This document shows, piece by piece, positions 23,790 through 31,366 of a DNA stretch of 64,000 bases. The stretch is taken from assembly GCF_007995095.1 (NCBI RefSeq), contig NZ_VOPY01000001.1, forward strand, positions 273,001 to 337,000, in the 5' to 3' direction. The notes beneath the pieces are model-generated. The model worked only from the letters and a program-made list of their open reading frames with translations, did not search any database and had not been told where the DNA came from. The DNA comes from Flavisphingopyxis soli (GTDB lineage: Bacteria; Pseudomonadota; Alphaproteobacteria; Sphingomonadales; Sphingomonadaceae). The position numbers and the translations under genes are program-made. Position 1 is the stretch's first letter. Each line of letters begins with the position of its first letter.

Positions 23790-25898
23790 GTGACCACACC
23801 CCCGACCCCGCCGCGCCTGATCTCCGTGACCCCCGCCGACCTTCCGCCAGCGCCCGTCGCCGATCGGCGCGCGCACAGCTACACCGCGCATGGGCAAACC
23901 GTCGAGGACCCCTATTTCTGGCTCAAGGACCAGGGCTACCCCAAGGTCGACGATGCCGATGTGCGGGCCTATCTCAATGCCGAAAACGCCTATTTCGAAG
24001 CGGCGATGAAGCCCAATGCGCCGCTCGTCGAATCGTTGTTCGAAGAGATGAAGGCGCGGATCAAGGAAGACGATGCCAGCGTCCCGCAGAAGGACGGCGA
24101 CTGGCTCTACTGGGTCGAATATGAAAAGGGCGCGCAGTACAAGAAATGGTACCGCAAACCTGTCGCTGGCGGCGACGCGCAGCTGATCCTCGACGAGACC
24201 GCGCTTGCCAAACCGCATGATTATTTCCGTCTCGGTCAGGCCGAGGTCAGTCCCGACGGTCGCCTGCTCGCTTATGCCACCGACACCAACGGCTCCGAAC
24301 GCTTCGACGTCGTCGTTAAGGACCTGACGACCGGCGCGCTGCTGTCCGACCATATCCCCGGGACGCTGTCGAACCTCGTCTGGACGAGCGATTCGAAGCA
24401 TTTGCTCTATGGCCTCGCCAACGAAAACTGGCGCACCGACAATGTCCGCGTCCACACGATCGGCACCGATTTCTCGGCCGATCGCGAAATCTATCACGAG
24501 CCCGACGAGAGCTTTTCGGTCGGCGTCGGCCTGACCAGCTCGCAAGGCCATATCGTCATCGCCACCGGCGACAATGAAACGAGCGAGGTCCGCCTGCTTC
24601 CCGCGAACGACCCCTTCGCCAAGGCCGTGCTCGTCGCGCCGCGCAAGACCGGGCGCGAATACGATATCGACGAACATGACGGCACGCTGTTCATCCTGAC
24701 CAACGACACCCATGAGAATTTCCGCCTCGCAACCGCGCCGCTGTCGGCGCCTGCGAAGTGGACGACACTGATCGAAGGGTCCGACCGCTTCTACCTGACC
24801 GACGTCCAGACCTTCCGCGATTTCTATGTCGTCGAGGGCCGCGAGGACGGGCTCGACCAGGTCGAGGTGCGCTATTACGACGACCCCGCGCGGATCGAAC
24901 GGATCGCCTTTCCCGCCGCCAGCTACACCGCCGGGCTCGACGACAATCCCGAATTCGACCAGACCAGGCTGCGCCTGTCGTACGAGGCGATGACGACGCC
25001 CGACACGATCTATGATTACGACGTCGCGGCACGCAGCCTCGAAACGCTCAAGGTGCAGGAAATCCCGTCGGGATACGATGCGTCGCGTTATGAAACCGAG
25101 CGCGTCACGATCAAGGCGCGCGACGGGACGATGGTCCCGGTCAGCCTCGTCTATCGCAAGGGGCTGGTGAAGGACGGCAAGGCGCGCGTCCACCTCTATG
25201 CCTATGGCGCATACGGTTACGCGGTGCCGCCGGGCTTTTCGACGACGCGCCTCAGCCTCGTCGACCAGGGCTTCGTCTATGCCATCGCGCATATCCGCGG
25301 CGGCGACGATCTCGGCCGCCGCTGGTACCTGCAGGGCAAGCGGATGGAGCGGATCAACACCTTCACCGACTTCATCGACGTTGCTCAGGGTCTCGCCGCA
25401 TTGGGCTATACCAGCGAGGGGCGCATCTCTGCCTCGGGCGGATCGGCCGGCGGCGAGTTGATGGGGGCGATCGCCAACATGGCGCCCGAAACCTTCGGCG
25501 CGATCGTCGCGCACGTGCCCTTTGTCGATGTCGTCAACACGATGATGGACGAATCGCTGCCGCTGACGCCGGGCGAATGGCAGGAATGGGGCAATCCGAT
25601 CACCGACAAGGCGGCGTTCGCATACATGCGATCGTACAGCCCCTATGACAACGTGACCGCCCACGCCTATCCGCCGATGCTGGTGACCGCCGGGCTCAAC
25701 GACCCGCGCGTGACCTATTGGGAGCCCGCCAAATGGGTCGCCCGGCTGCGTGCGACCAAGACCGACGACAATCTGTTGCTCTTGAAAACCAACATGGGTG
25801 CGGGCCATGCCGGCAAGTCTGGGCGGTTCGAAAGCTTGCGCGAAACCGCCGAGGAATTCGCCTTCATCCTGACGCAGATGCAGCCCGACCCCGAGTAA
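23790..25898 (+). CDS. S9A family prolyl oligopeptidase (oligopeptidase B-like)
   Basis: An S9 serine peptidase of 702 residues with an N-terminal beta-propeller and a C-terminal alpha/beta-hydrolase. The nucleophile Ser is in SASGGSAGGELM, the Asp in TAGLNDPRVTYWEP and the His in MGAGHAGKSGR. YGAYGYAVPPGF and the HIRGGDDLGRRWY segment are typical of oligopeptidase B. The start is unsure. The GTG at 23790 gives the usual family length. A TTG at 23679 behind a good GGGGGAG would add 37 residues ending a possible lipobox (TPLAGC), but that stretch has low third-position GC, so I prefer the shorter form. A cytoplasmic location is likely, a lipoprotein possible. Confidence 0.9.
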   Translation: MTTPPTPPRLISVTPADLPPAPVADRRAHSYTAHGQTVEDPYFWLKDQGYPKVDDADVRAYLNAENAYFEAAMKPNAPLVESLFEEMKARIKEDDASVPQKDGDWLYWVEYEKGAQYKKWYRKPVAGGDAQLILDETALAKPHDYFRLGQAEVSPDGRLLAYATDTNGSERFDVVVKDLTTGALLSDHIPGTLSNLVWTSDSKHLLYGLANENWRTDNVRVHTIGTDFSADREIYHEPDESFSVGVGLTSSQGHIVIATGDNETSEVRLLPANDPFAKAVLVAPRKTGREYDIDEHDGTLFILTNDTHENFRLATAPLSAPAKWTTLIEGSDRFYLTDVQTFRDFYVVEGREDGLDQVEVRYYDDPARIERIAFPAASYTAGLDDNPEFDQTRLRLSYEAMTTPDTIYDYDVAARSLETLKVQEIPSGYDASRYETERVTIKARDGTMVPVSLVYRKGLVKDGKARVHLYAYGAYGYAVPPGFSTTRLSLVDQGFVYAIAHIRGGDDLGRRWYLQGKRMERINTFTDFIDVAQGLAALGYTSEGRISASGGSAGGELMGAIANMAPETFGAIVAHVPFVDVVNTMMDESLPLTPGEWQEWGNPITDKAAFAYMRSYSPYDNVTAHAYPPMLVTAGLNDPRVTYWEPAKWVARLRATKTDDNLLLLKTNMGAGHAGKSGRFESLRETAEEFAFILTQMQPDPE

Positions 25899-25903
25899 CC
25901 CGA

Positions 25904-26512
25904 TCAGAGCAGCCCAAATCGCCCGAGGTCGGTTTCGAGGCTGGCGGCGTCGGTGAAGTGGTGGCTGGTGATGCCCATCGCGCGCGCGGCGGCGACATTG
26001 TCTTCGTTGTCGTCGATGAAAAACGCCTGGTGCGGCGCGAGCGCGAAGCGATCGAGCGCGAGGCGAAAGATGCGGCGGTCGGGCTTGGCGAGCTGTTCGG
26101 TGCCCGACACGACGATATCGGCGAAGCGGTCGAAGACCGGCTGGGCCGGGCGGAACATCTGCCAGAACTCATGCCCGAAATTGGTGATCGCATAGAGCGG
26201 CACCTCGGCCGCATCGAGCCGCGCGACGAGCTCTGGCATGCCCGCGACGGGGCCGGGGATCGTCTCGGTGAAACGCTCCGCATACGCATGGATCAGCTGC
26301 GCATGCTGCGGAAATTGGGCAATGCGCTCGGCGATCATCTCGTCGAGTGCGCGGCCCTGGTCGGCCTGGAGATGCCATTCGGGCGTGACGACGGTGGTGA
26401 CGAACTGTTCGAGTGCGTCGTCATCGGTGATCAGCTTGGCGAACAGATGGCGCAGGTCCCATTCGAACAGGACGCGCCCGACGTCGAAGATGACCGCGGT
26501 CGGCTGGCTCAA
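25904..26512 (-). CDS. HAD-superfamily (subfamily IA) hydrolase
   Basis: A 202-residue HAD hydrolase with motif I VIFDVGRVLFEWD near residue 8 (Asp nucleophile; the second Asp of DxD is a Gly here, as in the haloacid dehalogenase/epoxide hydrolase-like branch). Motif II is AITNFGHE near 107, the motif III Lys is in QLAKPDRRIF near 143, and motif IV is FIDDNEDNV. The substrate is unknown. I chose the TTG at 26512 because GGGAG lies seven bases upstream; the GTG at 26530 sits directly on the T-run of the rpmJ terminator with no ribosome site. It lies downstream of rpmJ. Confidence 0.87.
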   Translation of the reverse strand: MSQPTAVIFDVGRVLFEWDLRHLFAKLITDDDALEQFVTTVVTPEWHLQADQGRALDEMIAERIAQFPQHAQLIHAYAERFTETIPGPVAGMPELVARLDAAEVPLYAITNFGHEFWQMFRPAQPVFDRFADIVVSGTEQLAKPDRRIFRLALDRFALAPHQAFFIDDNEDNVAAARAMGITSHHFTDAASLETDLGRFGLL

Positions 26513-26530
26513 TGTTCGGCTCCCGGACAC

Positions 26531-26565
26531 AGAAAAACCGCCGCCGGATCGCTCCCGCGGCGGTT
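26531..26565 (-). terminator. Intrinsic terminator of rpmJ
   Basis: On the minus strand AACCGCCGC pairs with GCGGCGGTT (9 bp, 12-base loop) and continues into TTTTTCT. It lies 46 bp after the rpmJ stop and directly before the HAD gene start. Confidence 0.82.
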
Positions 26566-26610
26566 GTCGATTTTACCGCCGCGCGCGCTGCGCACGGCCG
26601 ACACGCTGGA

Positions 26611-26736
26611 TCAGCCCTGACGCGCCTTGAAGCGGCGGTTGGTCTTGTTGATCACATAGGTCCGGCCACGACGGCGGATGACGCGGCAATCGCGATGGCG
26701 GTCCTTCAGCGACTTGAGGCTGTTGCGAACTTTCAT
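26611..26736 (-). CDS. rpmJ: 50S ribosomal protein L36, zinc-free type
   Basis: A complete 41-residue L36 ([41 protein letters not shown] pattern). It lacks the full CxxC...C...H zinc set, so it is the C-minus (type B) form common in alphaproteobacteria. GGAAGAG lies six bases upstream of the ATG at 26736, which decides the start over longer frames. An intrinsic terminator follows. The gene stands apart from the main ribosomal-protein operons, as is usual for this type. Confidence 0.96.
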   Translation of the reverse strand: MKVRNSLKSLKDRHRDCRVIRRRGRTYVINKTNRRFKARQG

Positions 26737-26972
26737 GATATCTCTTCCGGATGAATCTGCGGGCGTTCGGGATCTTTCGTCACCGATCGCGAAGGCGGGC
26801 ATCTATGGTTGCCCCCGTTAAAAGTCAACCGGCCTTTCGTCGAAACGCTGGCATCGCACCGCATAATCGATGATTACGGAGCCGAATCGAAGCCGACGCG
26901 TTGATGCGTCGAACGGTGGCTGGCGTTACCATGTCGTCACCGACCGTGTTTTGTCCGAAAAGGAGCCATTCC

Positions 26973-27587
26973 ATGCGGCGTTTTCTCAGTCTTGCGATAG
27001 TCCCGCCGCTGCTCGCGCTGGGCGGATGCGCGTCGATGGGATCGGGCGCCGGTCCGGTCGATGTCACGCGCTTTCACCTTGCCGGCAGCGACGGCCAGAT
27101 CGCCCGCGGTACGATCGCGATCGGCACGGTGACCGATTCGCCGCTCGATTCGCAAAGCCTCGAATTTCGCAGCTACGCAGCCGCGGTTGCCGAACAGCTG
27201 AGGCAGATTGGCTATACGCCCGTCGCCGAAGCAAGCGGCGCCGCCTATCTGGCGCGCGTCAACTATCGCCGCGCGACTCGTGAAGCGGGACCGAGCCGCA
27301 GTCCGGTCAGCGTCGGGGTCGGCGGATCGACCGGCAGCTATGGCAGCGGCGTCGGCATAGGCCTCGGCATCTCGCTCGGCGGCAAGAAGCGCGGCGAGGT
27401 CCTAACCCAGCTCAGCGTTGCGATCGAACGCCGCGCCGACGCCAGCGTTGTGTGGGAGGGCCGCGCCGACACCGCGGCGCGCGAGGGCAGCGATGCGGCG
27501 AGCGTCGAGGCGATGGCAAATAAACTTGCCGCAGCACTGTTCAAGGGGTTTCCCGGGGAGTCGGGGCGCACTATCACCGTGCGATGA
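26973..27587 (+). CDS. DUF4136-type lipoprotein
   Basis: A 204-residue lipoprotein. The signal peptide ([19 protein letters not shown]) ends in a lipobox LGGC with Cys19. The mature part has the DUF4136 pattern: a DVTRFHL start, [23 protein letters not shown] in the middle, a Gly/Ser-rich [24 protein letters not shown] patch and a C-terminal [16 protein letters not shown] helix. Its function is unknown; an envelope role is likely. AAGGAG lies seven bases before the ATG at 26973. It overlaps the M14 peptidase start by four bases (27584-27587), so the two are translationally coupled. Confidence 0.88.
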   Translation: MRRFLSLAIVPPLLALGGCASMGSGAGPVDVTRFHLAGSDGQIARGTIAIGTVTDSPLDSQSLEFRSYAAAVAEQLRQIGYTPVAEASGAAYLARVNYRRATREAGPSRSPVSVGVGGSTGSYGSGVGIGLGISLGGKKRGEVLTQLSVAIERRADASVVWEGRADTAAREGSDAASVEAMANKLAAALFKGFPGESGRTITVR

Positions 27588-28717
27588 CTATTCAGATCAG
27601 CGCCGCGTTTGACGGCGGAAACATCGTCGTCGATTCGATCGACGGCAGTTCGGCTCGCCTCCATATCGCGAAGGATCGCGAGTCGGACTTTTTCCAGTGG
27701 TTCCATTTCCGCGTCGCCTGCGAAGCGGGGGCCGAGCTCGAACTGGCGATCACCGGGCTCGAGCAATCTGCCTATCCGGGCGGCTGGAGCGAGTACAACG
27801 CGTGCGTCAGCGAAGACCGCGATTACTGGACGCGCGCCGAGACGTCGTACGACAAGGATGCCGACGGCGGCACGCTGACGATCCGCTATGCGCCGACCGG
27901 CAATATCGCCTGGTTCGCCTATTTCGCACCCTACAGTCTCGACCGGCACCACAATCTGGTGTCCGAAGCCGCCTCGACCGCCGGCGTTTCGCTGCGCCAG
28001 CTCGGCGAAACGCTCGAAGGCCGCCCGATCGACTGCCTCGAAATGGGCGAGGGCGACAAGCAGGTGTGGATTTATGCGCGCCAGCATCCCGGCGAGACGA
28101 TGGCCGAATGGTGGGTCGAAGGCGCGCTCGAAATGCTGTGCGACGCGCAGGATCCCCACGCGCGGCTGCTGCGGCAGAAATGCCGTTTCCACATCGTCCC
28201 CAACATGAATCCCGACGGCAGCATCCGCGGCCATCTCAGGACCAACTACGCGGGCACCAACCTCAACCGCGAATGGGACACGCCGACCGCCGAAAAGAGC
28301 CCCGAAGTCCTGTGCGTGCGCAATGCGATGGACGCGACCGGCGTCGATTTCGCGATGGATATCCACGGTGACGAAGCGATCCCCGCGGTGTTCCTCGCCG
28401 GTTTCGAAGGTATCGCGTCGTGGACCGACGCGCAGGGCGACAAGTTCTACGCCTATCGCGACCTGCTCGCCAAGCGCACGCCAGATTTCCAGACCAGGCT
28501 CGGCTACGAGACCGCTGCCAAGGGCAGCGCCAATCTCAGCATGTCGACCAACCAGGTCGCCGAACGCTTCGGCTGCGCCGCGATGACATTGGAAATGCCC
28601 TATAAGGACAATGTCGACCTGCCCGACGCCGAACATGGCTGGTCGCCCGAACGCTGCAAGAGCCTGGCGCACGACTGCCTCGCCGTCCTCGCCGAGCTGG
28701 TCGACGAGGTGATGTGA
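27584..28717 (+). CDS. M14 family carboxypeptidase (cytosolic carboxypeptidase-like)
   Basis: A 377-residue zinc carboxypeptidase of the CCP/M14-B-like branch. An N-terminal beta-rich domain of about 130 residues precedes the catalytic domain. Zinc ligands are His168 and Glu171 in [11 protein letters not shown] and His261 in DIHGDE; Asn/Arg in TNLNREW and the catalytic Glu in [10 protein letters not shown] (near 341) complete the site. Eukaryotic relatives remove C-terminal glutamates; the bacterial substrate is unknown. There is no signal peptide, so it is cytoplasmic, though it is coupled to a lipoprotein gene. gpmA follows after 4 bp. Confidence 0.92.
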   Translation: MTIQISAAFDGGNIVVDSIDGSSARLHIAKDRESDFFQWFHFRVACEAGAELELAITGLEQSAYPGGWSEYNACVSEDRDYWTRAETSYDKDADGGTLTIRYAPTGNIAWFAYFAPYSLDRHHNLVSEAASTAGVSLRQLGETLEGRPIDCLEMGEGDKQVWIYARQHPGETMAEWWVEGALEMLCDAQDPHARLLRQKCRFHIVPNMNPDGSIRGHLRTNYAGTNLNREWDTPTAEKSPEVLCVRNAMDATGVDFAMDIHGDEAIPAVFLAGFEGIASWTDAQGDKFYAYRDLLAKRTPDFQTRLGYETAAKGSANLSMSTNQVAERFGCAAMTLEMPYKDNVDLPDAEHGWSPERCKSLAHDCLAVLAELVDEVM

Positions 28718-28721
28718 GACA

Positions 28722-29408
28722 ATGCCCACGCTCGTCCTGATTCGCCACGGCCAGTCGCAGTGGAACCTCGAAAACCGTTTCACCGGCTGGTGGGACGTCG
28801 ACGTGACCGAAAAGGGCGCCGAGGAAGCGCGCGCCGCCGGGCGACTGATGCGCGAGCGTGGTCTCGAGTTCGACCGCTGCTTCACCTCGCTGCAGACGCG
28901 CGCGATCAAGACGCTGCATCTCGCGCTCGAGGAAATGGACCGCCTGTGGCTGCCCGAGGAAAAGGACTGGCACCTCAACGAGCGCCATTATGGTGGGCTG
29001 ACCGGGCTCGACAAGCAGGACACGCGCGATCGCTACGGTGACGAGCAGGTCCATATCTGGCGCCGCAGCTTCGACGTGCCGCCGCCGCCGATGGAGCCGG
29101 GCGGGCCGTACGACCTGTCTTCCGACCCGCGCTATGCCGGGATCGACGTACCGCAATCGGAAAGCCTCAAGGACACGATCGCGCGCGTCCTGCCCTATTG
29201 GGAAAGCCGGATCGCGCCGTGCCTAAAGGCGGGCGAGCGCGTGCTGATCTCGGCACACGGCAATTCGCTGCGCGCGCTGGTCAAGCACCTGTCGAACATT
29301 CCCGACGACGAGATTACCGGGCTCGAAATCCCGACCGGCCAGCCGATCGTCTACGAACTCGACGACACGCTGGGTGCGACCGACCGGTATTATCTCGCCG
29401 ATCGCTAG
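28722..29408 (+). CDS. gpmA: 2,3-bisphosphoglycerate-dependent phosphoglycerate mutase
   Basis: A 228-residue glycolytic mutase. The phosphohistidine is His9 in LIRHGQSQWN. FTGWWDVDVTEKG, the ERHYGGLTGL substrate loop near residue 87, the late SAHGNSLRALVKHL second histidine near 180 and the EIPTGQPIVYEL end are all present. It interconverts 3- and 2-phosphoglycerate. It probably shares a transcript with the DUF4136 and M14 genes. The 171 bp after it hold no gene but carry a 13-bp tandem repeat. Confidence 0.96.
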   Translation: MPTLVLIRHGQSQWNLENRFTGWWDVDVTEKGAEEARAAGRLMRERGLEFDRCFTSLQTRAIKTLHLALEEMDRLWLPEEKDWHLNERHYGGLTGLDKQDTRDRYGDEQVHIWRRSFDVPPPPMEPGGPYDLSSDPRYAGIDVPQSESLKDTIARVLPYWESRIAPCLKAGERVLISAHGNSLRALVKHLSNIPDDEITGLEIPTGQPIVYELDDTLGATDRYYLADR

Positions 29409-29503
29409 GCATCGCAAGCCGTTCGGGCAAAGCCTGTCGAAGCCCTGTCTTTCTGGTTTACACCGCGCCCGAGGCACCCTGACCCGTTTGTCCTGAGTAG
29501 GGC

Positions 29504-29551
29504 CGAAGGCCAGTATCGAAGGCCAGTATCGAAGGCCAATATCGAAGGATC
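29504..29551. repeat. 13-bp tandem repeat (CGAAGGCCAGTAT) x3 plus partial
   Basis: Units at 29504-29516, 29517-29529 and 29530-29542 (the last with A for G at position 10), then a truncated CGAAGGATC. The flanks (29424-29443 and 29491-29503) carry CTTGTCGAAG/CCTGAGTAGGG-like words typical of dispersed intergenic repeats in sphingomonads. It sits between the ends of gpmA and the DUF177 gene. No gene was seen from 29409 to 29579. Confidence 0.8.
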
Positions 29552-29579
29552 GGAGCCTGGGCGCGGAGACGCACGCCGC

Positions 29580-30134
29580 TCAGTTTTTCCCGGACGTATC
29601 CTTGAGCGCAGCCAGCGCACCGAACGGGCTCGCCTCGCGCTTGGCCTCGCCCTCGCTCTTGACGCCCTTGGCCTTGAGGAAGTCCTCGGCGCCGGGGCCG
29701 CGCGGATAGGGATCGAGACTGAGCAACAGCGTCTGCGCGACGGCTTCGCCGAGGTCGATCGCGCGGCCGTGATAGTGCATCGTGTCGCACTCGTCGGCCG
29801 ACAGTTCGATCTCGTCTTCCTCGGGTGCGGCGTTGCCGGGCTCGGGAATGAAGCGCACGGCAAAGGGCTCGTCGATCTTGACCGGCAGCGCATCGCCCGT
29901 TGCGACACAGGTCTGCATCACCTTCGCCGACAACCGGCCGCGCGCGATGACGTCGTCGCCCTCGCTTGCGAACGAAACCGTCGCGGAAAGTGCGTCGATC
30001 GCGTCGATTGCGAAGCGAGCGGCGAGCGCGGCGCGCTCGTCGGGCTCGGCGGTGATCGTCAGCGGTTCGCGCTGGCGGTCGACCTTGTCGAGCGTCAGGG
30101 GGCGCGAAAATTCGGGCGCGTCGGCGGTCATCAT
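29580..30134 (-). CDS. DUF177 (YceD-like) protein
   Basis: A 184-residue protein of the YceD/DUF177 family. Residues 1-100 form a conserved beta-rich part with VMQTCVATGDALPVKIDEPF carrying the single Cys usual in alphaproteobacterial members. The acidic EEDEIELSADECDTMHYHG stretch and the IDLGEAVAQTLLLSLDPYPRGPG signature follow. Relatives are linked to 23S rRNA and L32 synthesis. Here rpmF is not adjacent; the partner is the ubiquinol-cytochrome c chaperone gene, which it overlaps (30131-30134). Two ATGs in a row (30134 and 30131) make the start ambiguous by one residue. Confidence 0.9.
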   Translation of the reverse strand: MMTADAPEFSRPLTLDKVDRQREPLTITAEPDERAALAARFAIDAIDALSATVSFASEGDDVIARGRLSAKVMQTCVATGDALPVKIDEPFAVRFIPEPGNAAPEEDEIELSADECDTMHYHGRAIDLGEAVAQTLLLSLDPYPRGPGAEDFLKAKGVKSEGEAKREASPFGALAALKDTSGKN

Positions 30135-30667
30135 GCGGCCTCGGGTCCTTCGATGTCGCCCGCGAGCAGGGCGTCGGCGTCGCGCTGCGCCAGCATATCG
30201 CGAAATGCGGTCAGTGCCGCGCTGCTGTGCGCCAGCGCGTCGGGGTTCGGGGCCTCGCCGCGATAGAGGTTGCGGATCATCGTCGCGCCGAGGTCACCGT
30301 CGGCGTCGAACGCTGCGCGATAGGCCGAAAATCGCCCGCCGAGCGCGCCCATCATCCGGCCGATATGCTTGCCGACGACGACGTCGCCGATGCCGCTCTG
30401 GCGCAGCTGCCCGTCCATGTCCTCGACGAAGGTCTCGGTGAGCAGCGCCATCTCGCTTTTCCGCTCGGGAAAACTGTCGAGCCGCTCGATCGTCAGCGAG
30501 AGCAGCGCGGCGACCATTTCGAAGCGTCCGTCGATCGTGTCGGGAACGCCGCCCGCACGATACCAGTGCGGTGCGCGCGCCGCGGTGACGATCGCGTCGT
30601 AGAGCGGAAGCATCGCGACGCGCGGATCGGGCCGCGGGGCGAACAGCGAGGACAGGCGTGCGAACAT
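30131..30667 (-). CDS. Ubiquinol-cytochrome c chaperone (CBP3/UQCC1-like)
   Basis: A 178-residue cytoplasmic alpha-helical protein. PLYDAIVTAARAPHWYRAGGVPDTIDGRFEM near residue 22, the LLSLTIERL helix, ETFVEDMDGQLRQSGIGDVVVGKHIG near 80 and LGGRFSAYRAAF near 110 match the alphaproteobacterial CBP3 chaperone family. In mitochondria the homologue aids cytochrome b maturation for complex III; the same is inferred here. It is coupled to DUF177 by an overlapping stop and start, a common pairing in this class. The 206 bp upstream to bamE hold the divergent promoters and nothing else recognisable. Confidence 0.92.
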   Translation of the reverse strand: MFARLSSLFAPRPDPRVAMLPLYDAIVTAARAPHWYRAGGVPDTIDGRFEMVAALLSLTIERLDSFPERKSEMALLTETFVEDMDGQLRQSGIGDVVVGKHIGRMMGALGGRFSAYRAAFDADGDLGATMIRNLYRGEAPNPDALAHSSAALTAFRDMLAQRDADALLAGDIEGPEAA

Positions 30668-30873
30668 GACCCGGGCCTATAGCCACGCGCGCGGTGCGCC
30701 GCCAGCCCCACCGCTCGGCGAACCGCGCGCGCGATTTCGACCAATCGCGCGCCTGCCCTTGGCGACGGCGCGGCTTTGGCTTAATGGAAGGGCAAGCTTG
30801 GCGCGTCTAGCGCTGCGACATGACACGCGCGCGCCCGTTCCCCCGGACGTTCGCCCGAACCGGAGAATAACGC

Positions 30874-31344
30874 ATGGGCAATTTCGCCCGACCTACCGTC
30901 CTCATCCTGGCTTCGCTGGTAACCGCCGCGGCGCTCTCGGGCTGCACCCAGACGCGCATGCATCGCGGCCAGATCCTCGATCCGTTGTTGTCCTCGTCGA
31001 TCTCGCCGGGCGTCGACAATCGCGATTCGGTCGTCGGCACGCTCGGGCGTCCGACCTTTGTCGGGCAGTTCACGCCCAACGAATGGTATTATGTCTCGCG
31101 CACGACCAAGCAGCTCGCGTTCGCGACGCCGAAGCCGATTGAACAGACCGTCATGCGCGTGACCTTCGACGAGGCGGGCAATGTCGCCAGCGTCGATCGC
31201 ACCGGCGTCGAGCTGGCCCAGCATATCAACCCCAATGGCGACAAGACCCCGACAAAGGGCCGCGATCGCAGCTTCTTCGAAGAGCTGTTCGGCAACATCG
31301 GCACAGTGGGCGTACCCGGCACGGGCGCACCGCCGCCCAATTGA
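30874..31344 (+). CDS. bamE: Outer membrane protein assembly factor BamE, lipoprotein
   Basis: A 156-residue lipoprotein with a signal peptide ending in LSGC (Cys24). The SmpA/OmlA domain shows GVDNRDSVVGTLGRPT near residue 45, FTPNEWYYVSRTTKQLAF near 67 and the VMRVTFDEAGNVASVDR strands near 92. A low-complexity tail rich in Gly and Pro follows. BamE stabilises the BAM complex that inserts beta-barrels in the outer membrane. It has its own promoter region, divergent from the CBP3-like gene. The hybrid kinase gene follows after 22 bp. Confidence 0.93.
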   Translation: MGNFARPTVLILASLVTAAALSGCTQTRMHRGQILDPLLSSSISPGVDNRDSVVGTLGRPTFVGQFTPNEWYYVSRTTKQLAFATPKPIEQTVMRVTFDEAGNVASVDRTGVELAQHINPNGDKTPTKGRDRSFFEELFGNIGTVGVPGTGAPPPN

Positions 31345-31366
31345 TCGACGAGGAGGGGCACGGGAG

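Noticed and set aside
23532-25808. Long antisense frame (758 codons) opposite the S9 peptidase
   Set aside because: Same composition bias, no recognisable domain, and no ribosome site; the sense gene has a complete catalytic triad.
27338-28978. 546-codon minus-strand frame opposite the M14 peptidase gene
   Set aside because: It crosses the ends of three well-supported plus-strand genes and has no homology-like motifs.
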